Positions 26,026 through 34,597 are shown, counted from the stretch's first letter. The stretch is DNA of 64,000 nt from Faecalicatena_A orotica (GCF_040545875.1 NZ_JBEPMR010000005.1); one strand, 5' to 3'. Program-made: numbers and translations. Notes: a model not told the origin generated them from the sequence alone.

Positions 26026-27024
26026 TTATGGGACATACACCTTTACATCCAGCACAATTTTCTTGACCTCCTGAGAGGTTTTGTGTATCAGGTCCAAAAG
26101 AAGACTCGTAGCAACAACTGACATCTTAATATCCTTCGCTCCCACGCTGGCAATCTTTATCGGTAAAGGAAATGTCGCCATAACATGATCAAACCCTATA
26201 ATATCCCGCGCACTTATCGCTTTGTCCTTAAAATCTTCGCTGTCCAGCAGTGAATACAGCCGCATGGCTGTCATATCACTGTAAGTAATTACTCCCGTAT
26301 AATCGAGTACCTGGCTCAACTGGTATTTCACCTGATCCCATATCATCTTGTCGTTTTTCAGGTCGCAGTGCAGTACTTTTCTTTCATCGTAAGGAATCCC
26401 TGCCTCCAGTAAAGCCTGTTTATACCCACTCAGACGTTCTTTGCTGCTGTGTGCAAAATCAGGTCCGTTTAAAAACACAATGTCTCTGTGCCCTCTTTCC
26501 AGAAGGTACTGTGTTGCAATATATCCGCCTTTCTCATCATCCAGTCCCACCGTATTAATTTCCGGGTTCTGACTGATACCTCCAAAAATCACAAACGGAA
26601 TATTGGATTTTGCCAGCAGCTCTGTATTCGGTCCATCCTTTACTACCGGACAATACAAGATTCCGTCTACATTCTGTCTGAGCGCGGAAAGGATACTATT
26701 CTTCTCATAGTCTTCCCGCTCCTCTGTATTGTAAATGATTGCACTGTACTGCTGTGCGCTTAATAAGTTCACAGCACCCTTAATGATTGACGCAAAATAC
26801 GGGTTGGCAATATCTCCGACTATGATGGCAATCGTGCCCGTCAGGCCGGAGCGCATGGAACTTGCAAGGGCATTTCCGATATATCCCATCTCCTCTGCTG
26901 TCTCCACAATCAGTTTCCTCGTATCCTCACTCACTCTCTGTCCCTTCATTGCCAACGATACTGTATTGATTGAAAACCCTGTTTTTTCTGCGATATCTTT
27001 CAATGTTACTTTTCTTTTATTCAT
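26026..27024 (-). CDS. LacI-family transcriptional regulator of the glycyl-radical sugar cluster
   Basis: A 332-residue LacI/GalR regulator. The N-terminal HTH is VTLKDIAEKTGFSINTVSLA with the hinge region about residues 45-60 (YIGNALASSMRSG). The C-terminal periplasmic-binding-protein-like domain contains NPYFASIIKGAVNLL and TVGLDDEKGGYIATQYLLERG. It lies in the middle of the operon and also has its own promoter. Candidate operators carrying ATTAACGTT occur in that promoter and in the divergent promoter region at 33584-33644. The inducer is unknown, probably a sugar or sugar phosphate of the pathway. Confidence 0.93.
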   Translation of the reverse strand: MNKRKVTLKDIAEKTGFSINTVSLAMKGQRVSEDTRKLIVETAEEMGYIGNALASSMRSGLTGTIAIIVGDIANPYFASIIKGAVNLLSAQQYSAIIYNTEEREDYEKNSILSALRQNVDGILYCPVVKDGPNTELLAKSNIPFVIFGGISQNPEINTVGLDDEKGGYIATQYLLERGHRDIVFLNGPDFAHSSKERLSGYKQALLEAGIPYDERKVLHCDLKNDKMIWDQVKYQLSQVLDYTGVITYSDMTAMRLYSLLDSEDFKDKAISARDIIGFDHVMATFPLPIKIASVGAKDIKMSVVATSLLLDLIHKTSQEVKKIVLDVKVYVP

Positions 27025-27053
27025 TATGGATGCTTCCTCTCTTTTTTTCTTCT

Positions 27054-27082
27054 ATTATATATATTAACGTTCAAATTTGCAA
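27054..27082 (-). promoter_or_regulatory. Internal promoter of lacI with overlapping operator-like site
   Basis: On the minus strand TTGCAA (27077-27082) and a perfect TATAAT (27054-27059) are spaced by 17 bases. Between them lies ATTAACGTTCAA (27063-27074 on the plus strand), which matches 10 of 12 bases of the perfect palindrome at 33589-33600. This fits autoregulation by the LacI protein. Confidence 0.6.
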
Positions 27083-27092
27083 AACAAGAGAG

Positions 27093-28049
27093 TTAAAATA
27101 AGCCTTTTTTATAAATATCTACCCTTTTATCAATTTCGGTATAGTCGATCACGCCTGTCTCCAGAAACTTTCTGGTCGTTTCTGCATCCGGGATTCCTGC
27201 ACGTCCTCCCTGCCTTGTACATTTGATCGCAGAAACAGCAGATGCAAACCTTGCGATATACTCCGGTTCCCAGCCCTGAAGCATTCCATATATGAATGCT
27301 CCGTGGAATACATCACCTGCCCCATTCGTATCCACAACGTCTATCTCTGTAAATGCCTTCTGGTCGATGACGGTATCCTTATATACGCCCCTGCATCCTT
27401 TGTCGCCCAGCGTTACGAGTGCCACTTCCGGCCCCATTGCCTGTATTTCCCTGCAGTGCCCTATATAATCCTCATCCTCGAACATGCCCTGATAAAATTC
27501 TTCGGAACAAATGAATACATCAATCAGTTCTATGTTATCCATTGTTCTTTTTTCATAAAGGTCAGCATCAATGACAACTTTCACGCCATTCGCTCTGGCT
27601 ATGATGGCAGCCTTAATACTAATTTCATCCATTTCTGTAACAAGCAGATATTTTGCCTGGCTTATATATGCCTCATCCAGCTCTTCAGCCTTCAGATTCC
27701 TCTTACTCCCGTCATTCGCGACGAAACAGCGCTCTTTCGTGTATGTCTCGGTCAAAACAATGGTGTAGTTGGTCGTTCCTTCTTCATCTACGTATAAATG
27801 ACTCGTATCCACTCCGTTCATCTTGAAGTCATTGATACAGGCTTTCCCATAAAGATCGCCTCCCACTACTCCGATAATCCCTGCCCTGGCCCCCAGCACG
27901 GAAGCTGCGGCCAGTCCTGTAGAGACCATGCCGCCCCCCTGCCAGCTGGAAGAAAGGATCTTGGACAAGACATGGACACGTGCCTTTGGTATCTGCTCAA
28001 TCCGGACAAGCATATCCTGCACCGGGTATCCTACTCCTACAACGTCCAT
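27093..28049 (-). CDS. PfkB-family carbohydrate kinase
   Basis: A 318-residue ribokinase-family enzyme. N-terminal substrate motifs are WQGGGMVSTGLAAASVLGA near residue 38 and GVVGGDLYGKA. The C-terminal catalytic motif VDTNGAGDVFHGAFIYG near residue 250 provides the base Asp and anion hole. It should phosphorylate the ketose produced by the adjacent isomerase. The ATG at 28049 is seven bases from GGAGG; the ATG at 28055 sits on the ribosome binding site. Specificity cannot be read from sequence. Confidence 0.9.
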   Translation of the reverse strand: MDVVGVGYPVQDMLVRIEQIPKARVHVLSKILSSSWQGGGMVSTGLAAASVLGARAGIIGVVGGDLYGKACINDFKMNGVDTSHLYVDEEGTTNYTIVLTETYTKERCFVANDGSKRNLKAEELDEAYISQAKYLLVTEMDEISIKAAIIARANGVKVVIDADLYEKRTMDNIELIDVFICSEEFYQGMFEDEDYIGHCREIQAMGPEVALVTLGDKGCRGVYKDTVIDQKAFTEIDVVDTNGAGDVFHGAFIYGMLQGWEPEYIARFASAVSAIKCTRQGGRAGIPDAETTRKFLETGVIDYTEIDKRVDIYKKGLF

Positions 28050-28064
28050 ATACATTCCTCCGCT

Positions 28065-29489
28065 TTATACGCTTCTCCAGTATGCTTCAATCTCTTCCTT
28101 TGTCGGTGAGACCGGATCAGCCTTTATGCCGATATATTTACATGCTTCATACAGGATATGTGCTACTTTGCCGTGTACTCCCGCACAGTGGTGGATATAA
28201 GGGCCCTTTACAAGGTGCTCTTCCCACATCGGCCAGTCATTGACTTCGAACCAGCTGTATGTACCGCGTGTCTTCGGTCCATCCACGCCTTTGCCTTCAC
28301 CGATCAGCAGCTGGTATTCGCCATGATCTCCATCGAAACGGCATACAGTAATATCTCCGTGTTCAATCTCCCAGTGGTTCTGTGTCGGCATCGGTCCCAG
28401 ATCCTGACAGAGAAGCTCTACCTTGTGCTCTGCCCCTTCCCTTGCCAGTGACGGCGGGAAGTTTCCGCAGTGCCATAAAAGCTCTGCATTGTCATTTTCC
28501 GGATGGCGGATCGTCAGGTCTGCAAAGAATATGGATCTCGTGCAGAATACTGCTGACTGCAGAATAATGGATGTAATCGCGCCATGTATATCTGTCTCAC
28601 ATGCAACAGGGATTCCTTCTTCCGTCAGAAGGCTGTTCACTGTACATGTAGCTGATTTTACTGCCTTCTGAAGCGGTCCCCAGCAGTGGATTGCTACAGA
28701 ATTGCAGTCATTGATCCTGCACAGTTCTTTTACAGCCACATAGAGGCGGACGCTGTTCATAAGCTGTTCTTCTGAAATTCCTTTGAGGCAGAGGCTGTTT
28801 TCAAAACGTGCCCTCGCTTCCTTAACAAGCGGACTGTCTGTTTTTTCCAATTCCTCTGTCATATCCTTGACATCCTGGATCGTAACCGGGAATACCTCGA
28901 TTCCGAACTTCTCAACCAGCTCGCCTTCATTACAGATAACGCTCCAGAAAGGCTGTGGGCGGGTACTGATCTGCAGGACTCTTGTTTTCTTAAAGTTCTT
29001 GACGATGGAGCAGACTGCCACGAATGATTTGTATCCTTTTTCAAAGACCGGATCTTCCAGTGCCACATTCGGAATGTAGGTAAATGGCAGATTGTACCGG
29101 CGCAGTGCCTTGCCAATCGCGAACAGCCCGCACTGTGTATCTCTGTAGCGGTCCTCATCAGGTACAGGTGTGTTGTCCCTAGGTCCCCAAAGCAGGATAG
29201 GTTTATTCACTTCCTTTGCCACCATAGCGGCAACAGATTCCTCACCGAAATTGCAGTTTGCAATGAAGAGTCCGTCTACCTCTGCATCCTTGAAAACTTT
29301 TACCGCTTTTGCCACATCTGACGGCTCTACGAGAAGTCCTTCGTCATTAATACCGTCAATGTCAACCAGTTCTGCCCCCCATCCGGAAACCATTTCTTTG
29401 ATTTTCTCGCGGAATTCATGTCCCTCCGGGTGATTAAAGCAGCCTCTTCTTGTAGCTGCGTATCCGATCTTTACTACTGACTCTGGCAT
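28065..29489 (-). CDS. L-fucose/L-arabinose isomerase family protein
   Basis: A 474-residue sugar isomerase-like protein of the fucose/arabinose isomerase superfamily. It starts MPESVVKIGYAATRRGCFNH and has an N-terminal Rossmann-like part (GLFIANCNFGEE). The C-terminal catalytic part has CETDIHGAITSIIL, whose Glu and Asp are candidate metal ligands, and IHHCAGVHGKVAHILYEA near the end. It would convert an aldose to a ketose for the PfkB kinase just downstream. It is shorter than canonical L-fucose isomerase (about 590 residues). The true sugar is unknown. Confidence 0.85.
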   Translation of the reverse strand: MPESVVKIGYAATRRGCFNHPEGHEFREKIKEMVSGWGAELVDIDGINDEGLLVEPSDVAKAVKVFKDAEVDGLFIANCNFGEESVAAMVAKEVNKPILLWGPRDNTPVPDEDRYRDTQCGLFAIGKALRRYNLPFTYIPNVALEDPVFEKGYKSFVAVCSIVKNFKKTRVLQISTRPQPFWSVICNEGELVEKFGIEVFPVTIQDVKDMTEELEKTDSPLVKEARARFENSLCLKGISEEQLMNSVRLYVAVKELCRINDCNSVAIHCWGPLQKAVKSATCTVNSLLTEEGIPVACETDIHGAITSIILQSAVFCTRSIFFADLTIRHPENDNAELLWHCGNFPPSLAREGAEHKVELLCQDLGPMPTQNHWEIEHGDITVCRFDGDHGEYQLLIGEGKGVDGPKTRGTYSWFEVNDWPMWEEHLVKGPYIHHCAGVHGKVAHILYEACKYIGIKADPVSPTKEEIEAYWRSV

Positions 29490-29492
29490 ATC

Positions 29493-30677
29493 TTAGCCCT
29501 CCTTTTTTGCTAAATGATAAATAGCTTCTACATCCTCTGTTTCCAGTTCTACAAAATGTCCGACCTTTCCAAGTTCATTTCTGTCACAGCGCTTAGCCAG
29601 GAAATGTAACTTAGCATCGTCGGCTTCGATTCCGGCATCCTCAAGTCTTGTAGGAAGTCCCAGTGACCGGAAGAACGCCTCTAATCTGACAATGCCTTCG
29701 TATGCTGTTGCTTCTGCATCATCCCTGTCATACTCAACACCCCATACTTCTGTTGCAAAGCGGATAAATTGGGGAAGTCTCTGTCTGTATACATATTTCA
29801 TAAATGCAGGATAGATGATTGCAAGTCCGCCGCCGTGAGCCATATCGTACTCTGCGCTCAGCTCATGCTCGATCGGATGGCTTGCCCAGTCTGCCTGTCT
29901 GCCGCAGTTGATTAAATTGTTATGTGCAAGTGTCCCGTTCCACATGATTTCTGCACGGTAATCATAATTCTCCGGCTCTGCCAGAGCTTTCGGTGCAAAA
30001 TGGATCATGTTCTTCAAAAGTGCCTCGGCCATGCGGTCTGATACTCCATTGTTCGGTGTCTGTGTAAAATAGCGTTCCATGATATGTGCCATAATATCCA
30101 CACATCCGCATGCGATCTGGTATCTCGGCATTGTATAGGTAATCTCCGGGTTCAGGATAGAGAATTTCGGATAAATATCATCTGAATCGCAGGAACGTTT
30201 CAGCCCTTCCTCCTCATTGGACAGAACCGACGAGTTGCTGGATTCACTGCCTGCAGCCGGTATCGTCAGTACGACACCTACGCCTACCGCTCCGACCGGT
30301 TCTGCTTTTTTAGCATATAAATCCCACACATCACCGTCATATTTGATTCCCATTGCAGCTGCCTTTGCAGAGTCAATGACACTGCCGCCTCCCACAGCCA
30401 GAATGAATCCAACCTCTTCTTTTTTGCAAAGCTCAATAGCTTCTCTGACAAGGCTGATCCTCGGGTTCGGTTTTACACCTCCCAGTTCCACATACTCCAC
30501 CTGTGCCTCCTCAAGAGACTTTTTCACTTTGTCCAGAAGGCCGCTTCGTATAACGCTTCCGGCTCCGTAATGTAAAAGTACCTTCTTTGCATATCGGGCA
30601 CATTCTTTCCCGACTTCCTTCTCCGTCCCTTTTCCAAAGATAATTTTCGTAGGGTTCCGGAATTCAAAATTTTTCAT
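29493..30677 (-). CDS. Iron-containing alcohol dehydrogenase
   Basis: A 394-residue group III dehydrogenase related to butanol and YqhD-type enzymes. It begins MKNFEFRNPTKIIFGKGTEK. The nucleotide motif GGGSVIDSAKAAAMG lies near residue 95. Metal-ligand regions are ACGCVDIMAHIMERYFT near 195 and HPIEHELSAEYDMAHGGGLA near 265. It could reduce the aldehyde or hydroxyketone formed by the cluster's aldolase, re-oxidising NAD(P)H (inference). It sits between the radical activase and the isomerase. ATG at 30677 is eight bases from AAGGAG; two start codons just upstream are badly spaced. Confidence 0.9.
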   Translation of the reverse strand: MKNFEFRNPTKIIFGKGTEKEVGKECARYAKKVLLHYGAGSVIRSGLLDKVKKSLEEAQVEYVELGGVKPNPRISLVREAIELCKKEEVGFILAVGGGSVIDSAKAAAMGIKYDGDVWDLYAKKAEPVGAVGVGVVLTIPAAGSESSNSSVLSNEEEGLKRSCDSDDIYPKFSILNPEITYTMPRYQIACGCVDIMAHIMERYFTQTPNNGVSDRMAEALLKNMIHFAPKALAEPENYDYRAEIMWNGTLAHNNLINCGRQADWASHPIEHELSAEYDMAHGGGLAIIYPAFMKYVYRQRLPQFIRFATEVWGVEYDRDDAEATAYEGIVRLEAFFRSLGLPTRLEDAGIEADDAKLHFLAKRCDRNELGKVGHFVELETEDVEAIYHLAKKEG

Positions 30678-30701
30678 AGCCATCACTCCTTTTCTTTTAT
30701 T

Positions 30702-31421
30702 TTATAAAATCCCACATGGGATTCCATATCGTGTAAATATCTGTGTGTCTTCACAAACAGCATCCTCTTCATCAAAACTAATTCTATATTCCTTGTGAAT
30801 TGCATCGTATTTCGCCCTTGTCAGGGTATTGTAAGGTAAAAGTTCCACTGGAAGTTTCCTTGGAAGTCCTGCTAAAAACTCTGCTGTCTGCCTGTAATTT
30901 TCCTCTGTTGCATTAACCCCCGGTATCATGGGGATCCGGACCGTGCATGGAATATCTGTTTCTGCCAGCCAACGGATATTGTCCAGAATAAGTCTGTTGG
31001 ATATTCCTGTATACCGTCTGTGCTGTTCTTCATCCATCAGCTTCAGATCTACATACACAAAGTCGGCCCGCCTGCATATATTTTGAAAGACCTGCCCCCG
31101 AACGGCAGCCGAAGTCTCAATCGCTTTTGAGACATCACCAATCCCATCCATGATTTCCGCCAGAAAAGCTTCCTGCATCAACGGCTCGCCTCCCGAAAAA
31201 GTCACACCACCTGTGCATCCTTTCCACATAACGGCATAATCCCTGATCTCATCTATGATTTCAACGGAACGAACCGTCCTGCCGCCTTCCACCGGCTGCC
31301 CCTCAGGGTTATGGCACCACTCACATCTCAGCGGACATCCCTGCAGGAAATACGTCACGCGGATTCCCTCTCCATCGTAAACGGCAAATTCCTTTGTATC
31401 GAATATCCTTCCCGTTTCCAT
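30702..31421 (-). CDS. Glycyl radical enzyme activating protein (radical SAM), short form
   Basis: A 239-residue radical SAM activase that installs the glycyl radical on the adjacent enzyme. The cluster motif is Cys29, Cys33 and Cys36 (GCPLRCEWCHNPEG), followed by FSGGEPLMQ near residue 81 and the SAM-binding VDLKLMD near 130. Most activases of glycyl radical dehydratases carry an extra two-cluster ferredoxin insert after the CX3CX2C motif; this one lacks it, like pyruvate formate-lyase activase. GGAGG precedes the ATG at 31421; the 16 codons upstream are not needed. Confidence 0.93.
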   Translation of the reverse strand: METGRIFDTKEFAVYDGEGIRVTYFLQGCPLRCEWCHNPEGQPVEGGRTVRSVEIIDEIRDYAVMWKGCTGGVTFSGGEPLMQEAFLAEIMDGIGDVSKAIETSAAVRGQVFQNICRRADFVYVDLKLMDEEQHRRYTGISNRLILDNIRWLAETDIPCTVRIPMIPGVNATEENYRQTAEFLAGLPRKLPVELLPYNTLTRAKYDAIHKEYRISFDEEDAVCEDTQIFTRYGIPCGIL

Positions 31422-31474
31422 AATACCTCCTATAAGCCCCGCCTGTATGGGCTCCGGCAGACGATCCATTCCAT

Positions 31475-33553
31475 TTAGACCGTATACTCTGCCCGCCTGA
31501 TCAGGTGATCCTGGTAAACCTTATCCAGTTCTACGAAATAAGCACTCCATCCCCATACCCTGACGATCAGGTTCCTGTAGTTTTCCGGGTGGCGCTGTGC
31601 ATCTTTCAGTGTCTCTGCGTTGATTGCATTCAGCTGGAGCTGGTGCCCTTTATTTTTTATAAACATCTGCACGAGGGATGCCACCTTCCGAATCCCCTCT
31701 TCGCCTCTGAACACGCTGTCATGGAATTCCAGTGTCAGAGGCCCGCCGTTTGCCACACGCTCCAGATTGGGTGCAGTGAATGACTTAATCACAGATAAGG
31801 GCCCTTTTGTCTTAACAGACAGTCCCGGTGAAAAGTTTGCCGGGAAATATTCACCCTTCCTTCTGCCGTCCGGTGATGCCCCGAGTTCTTCCGCATGGCG
31901 GATATAATACATCGCCGATCCGGTTCCTGCACGGTATATGCCGCCTCTTTCATTCTTCCTGCCGTCCACTTCTTCCGCAAATGCGTCCAGAAGCCAGACT
32001 CCATATTTATCCACCGCAGGGTTCCCATCCCCCATATGCGGCATCTCATCTCTTACGAGCTTCAGATAAGGCAGATCTTCCGGAAAATCATCCCTGACCG
32101 CCCCGATCAGTTCTTCCGCCGTAATTTTCTTTTCAGTAAAATAGTACATTTCCAATGCATACAGGGAATCTGCCGCACAGGAAATCCCGGTGCCGTGCAG
32201 GCCGTAATTATTGTAAACACATCCCTGCGAAATATCTTTAAGCTCTTCCGTGCATCCATACATCAGCATAGACAGGTAAGGCGCCGGGTACATAAAAATC
32301 GGTTCCAGCCGCTTTGTAATATCATCAACTTCCGCCTTCAGTTCCTCAAGAAGTTTTTCTTTGAATGCCCCGAAGCTGTCTGTTTCTTTTAAGTACTTCT
32401 CCACACACCGGTTCACAATCTTCGGAAACGATACTGCTTCTATATTCGGAATGTCCATCCCTTTTCCCGGTATAATGAATTCCCAGCAGGCCGCCACCGT
32501 GTAATTGCGTGCATCTTCTAACTGATATCCCCATCTTGTCAATGCGGGAATGACTACGTCATCATTCGAATACTGTGGGAATCCAAGGCCCGCTTTTGTG
32601 AGTCTGGTCGCCTCTTCATACTGCTTAATCCCGGTATCCTGATTCACCCTGAGATTAATCTTTGGGTCGATCAGCTTCAATTCCCTGCTGGCGCGCAGGC
32701 ACATCTCTGACAGTTCGTTGAAACAGTCCTTTCCATCCTCATCCACACCACCCAGCATCAGGCTCTGTCCGTTATCCCCCTGCTGGACACCCGGATACAG
32801 GTCATTGTCAATGTTGCATGCCAGAAAGAATTCCTCGATGCAGGAAAACGCTTCTTCATCCGTCAGCCTTCCTTTTTCTGAATCTTCTTTATAGTAAGGA
32901 TACAAATACTGGTCAAACCGTCCCAGCCCTATATGATATTCCCCTTCCAGCCATGCCAGATAGTGCAGGAGGCGCAGAAGCTGCAGTGCCTCCGGAAAAC
33001 TCTCTGCCCCGGTATGTACACTTCTTCTTAAAGAAGCCGCCTTGCCTTTGCGTCCGTCCTCCTCAAGTGCCTCTGCATACTTTTCTGTAAAAGAATAGAT
33101 GCTGCGGATGATCTCTGAAAGAATATCTGCGTACTCCTCTTTATCAGAACCGCCGGGCTCTGTCTTTGCTTTCTGAATCTTCTTTTCTATGCTTTCAAAG
33201 CCCCCTGCAAGTACTTCACTGTAATCAGGTGAAATATTACATACATGCCCTTTTTCATGTAAATAATATTGATTCCTGAGTGCTTTTTCCTCGTTTGTAT
33301 TAACGATACAACTATTTTCAACTATCGTTCTCATGAAAACCAGATCCATTCCCGGTATGAATGCCGGCTGCTCCTGCTCAAGCATCCAGATCAGGCGGTT
33401 CTTCTTCCTCAGCAACAGTTCGTGACTTCCCAATGCCGTATTTACCTGACTTTCTGTCAATTCGCCACTTCTGTCCCACTCTTTATTTTTTCTAAATTTT
33501 GCATGTTTTTTGTTTAATATGTACTTTTTTATTTGTTTCATTTCTTCTGTCAC
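31475..33553 (-). CDS. Glycyl radical enzyme of unknown substrate, short C-x-E type
   Basis: A 692-residue member of the pyruvate formate-lyase superfamily. The catalytic site is Cys356-Trp-Glu358 (TVAACWEFIIPG), and the glycyl radical site is Gly668 in RVWGWSAYFVELD. A Cys-x-Glu pair is found in glycyl radical enzymes that eliminate water, amines or other leaving groups, and is not the double cysteine of pyruvate formate-lyase. The protein is shorter than most characterised members (about 760-850), and Trp on both sides of the radical Gly is unusual. It is the first gene of the minus-strand sugar operon, starting with GTG about ten bases after GAGG. Substrate not assignable. Confidence 0.88.
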   Translation of the reverse strand: MTEEMKQIKKYILNKKHAKFRKNKEWDRSGELTESQVNTALGSHELLLRKKNRLIWMLEQEQPAFIPGMDLVFMRTIVENSCIVNTNEEKALRNQYYLHEKGHVCNISPDYSEVLAGGFESIEKKIQKAKTEPGGSDKEEYADILSEIIRSIYSFTEKYAEALEEDGRKGKAASLRRSVHTGAESFPEALQLLRLLHYLAWLEGEYHIGLGRFDQYLYPYYKEDSEKGRLTDEEAFSCIEEFFLACNIDNDLYPGVQQGDNGQSLMLGGVDEDGKDCFNELSEMCLRASRELKLIDPKINLRVNQDTGIKQYEEATRLTKAGLGFPQYSNDDVVIPALTRWGYQLEDARNYTVAACWEFIIPGKGMDIPNIEAVSFPKIVNRCVEKYLKETDSFGAFKEKLLEELKAEVDDITKRLEPIFMYPAPYLSMLMYGCTEELKDISQGCVYNNYGLHGTGISCAADSLYALEMYYFTEKKITAEELIGAVRDDFPEDLPYLKLVRDEMPHMGDGNPAVDKYGVWLLDAFAEEVDGRKNERGGIYRAGTGSAMYYIRHAEELGASPDGRRKGEYFPANFSPGLSVKTKGPLSVIKSFTAPNLERVANGGPLTLEFHDSVFRGEEGIRKVASLVQMFIKNKGHQLQLNAINAETLKDAQRHPENYRNLIVRVWGWSAYFVELDKVYQDHLIRRAEYTV

Positions 33554-33583
33554 TATTTTTTTACCTCACTTTCAAAAAAGGTA

Positions 33584-33612
33584 TTGACATTAACGTTAAT
33601 ATGAACGATAAT
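33584..33612 (+). promoter_or_regulatory. Promoter of the class II aldolase gene
   Basis: A perfect -35 TTGACA (33584-33589) and GATAAT (33607-33612) are 17 bases apart. The palindrome at 33589-33600 occupies the spacer, so a bound repressor would block RNA polymerase. Confidence 0.8.
33589..33600. promoter_or_regulatory. LacI-type operator palindrome ATTAACGTTAAT
   Basis: A perfect 12-bp palindrome with a central CG, typical of LacI/GalR operators. It lies in the spacer of the aldolase promoter and about 15 bases downstream of the -10 box of the opposing glycyl radical operon, so one dimer could repress both. A close relative lies in the lacI promoter at 27063-27074. Confidence 0.7.
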
Positions 33613-33615
33613 ACA

Positions 33616-33644
33616 ATTATAGCAACGAGAGACACATCTGTCAA
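33616..33644 (-). promoter_or_regulatory. Promoter of the glycyl radical enzyme operon
   Basis: On the minus strand a perfect TTGACA (33639-33644) and a perfect TATAAT (33616-33621) are exactly 17 bases apart, a full consensus sigma-A promoter. It is back to back with the aldolase promoter. Such strength suggests that control depends on the repressor. Confidence 0.85.
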
Positions 33645-33689
33645 TACAACTCGTGAAGAAAAATAATTATTTTAAAGGAGGCAATTATT

Positions 33690-34553
33690 ATGGCACTCGT
33701 ATCAATGACTCAAATGTTACAAAACGCACGTGCAAACAAATGCGCAGTTGGAGGATTCATGATCTGGAATTATGATTCTGCCAAAGCAATCGCAGAAACC
33801 GCTCAGAAACTCGGACTTCCTGCTATCTATATTATCGGGGAAGGGGAGGCTATTTCTATGGGTGGCTTCGAGAATGTTGCCCGCATCGCAGAAAGCGTTG
33901 CAAAGACTGTGGATGTGCCGATTGCCCTGCATGCAGACCACTTCCGCTCCTACGATGCAATCGTACAGGCAATCGTTGCCGGATATTCTTCTGTTATGAT
34001 TGATGCATCCCGCTTCCCAATCGAAGAGAACATCCGCCTTACAAAAGAGGTTGTAAAAGTGGCTCACGCTGCCGGCGTCAGTGTAGAGGCAGAACTGGGA
34101 CGTCTTCCCGGCAATGAAGGTGATGAGGATGTAACGGTAGAGGAATCTTTCCAGACAGATCCGGAAGAAGCTGCTTATTTCGCAGAGCAGACCGGCATCG
34201 ACGCACTGGCTGTTTCTATCGGAACCATGCACGGCGCTTATCCGAAATCTTTCAAACCGGAAATCAATATTCCAAGACTGATTGAAATCGAACAGAAAGT
34301 TTCCATTCCGTTAGTTATGCACGGTGGAAGCGGCACACCTCAGGACAAGATTGCAGAAGCTGTAAACCACGGAATCGCTAAGATCAATATCGCAACAGAC
34401 CTCGTAACCGCTGCTGCAAAGAGAATCGCAGAAGTACAGCAGGCAGAGGATTTCAGATATAATGTAAACAGCACCTTCCAGGCAGGCAAAGAAGCAATCT
34501 GCGAAGTTGTTGAGCAGAGAATGAGACTGCTGAACCAGAATATCCTGAAATAA
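33690..34553 (+). CDS. Class II fructose-bisphosphate aldolase family protein
   Basis: A 287-residue zinc-dependent ketose-phosphate aldolase. Motifs in order: ALHADHF near residue 80 (zinc His and catalytic Asp, where most relatives read HLDH), AELGRLPGNEGD near 132, GTMHGAYP near 178, LVMHGGSGTP near 208 and KINIATDL near 233. It should split a ketose 1-phosphate or bisphosphate to DHAP plus an aldehyde, or act on a related ketose phosphate. AAAGGAGG precedes the ATG. It is transcribed divergently from the glycyl radical operon under the same operator and ends at a strong terminator. Confidence 0.9.
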   Translation: MALVSMTQMLQNARANKCAVGGFMIWNYDSAKAIAETAQKLGLPAIYIIGEGEAISMGGFENVARIAESVAKTVDVPIALHADHFRSYDAIVQAIVAGYSSVMIDASRFPIEENIRLTKEVVKVAHAAGVSVEAELGRLPGNEGDEDVTVEESFQTDPEEAAYFAEQTGIDALAVSIGTMHGAYPKSFKPEINIPRLIEIEQKVSIPLVMHGGSGTPQDKIAEAVNHGIAKINIATDLVTAAAKRIAEVQQAEDFRYNVNSTFQAGKEAICEVVEQRMRLLNQNILK

Positions 34554-34597
34554 ATGCGCTTATACAGATTATCCATGTGAAAAGTTACATATAACCC

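Noticed and set aside
28065..29489. Bona fide L-fucose isomerase with propanediol pathway
   Set aside because: The protein is about 115 residues shorter than L-fucose isomerase, no fuculokinase of the FGGY type or fuculose-phosphate class II (AraD-like) aldolase is present, and no microcompartment genes are seen.
31475..33553. Pyruvate formate-lyase
   Set aside because: The double cysteine of pyruvate formate-lyase is missing; the site is Cys-Trp-Glu, and the radical loop differs.
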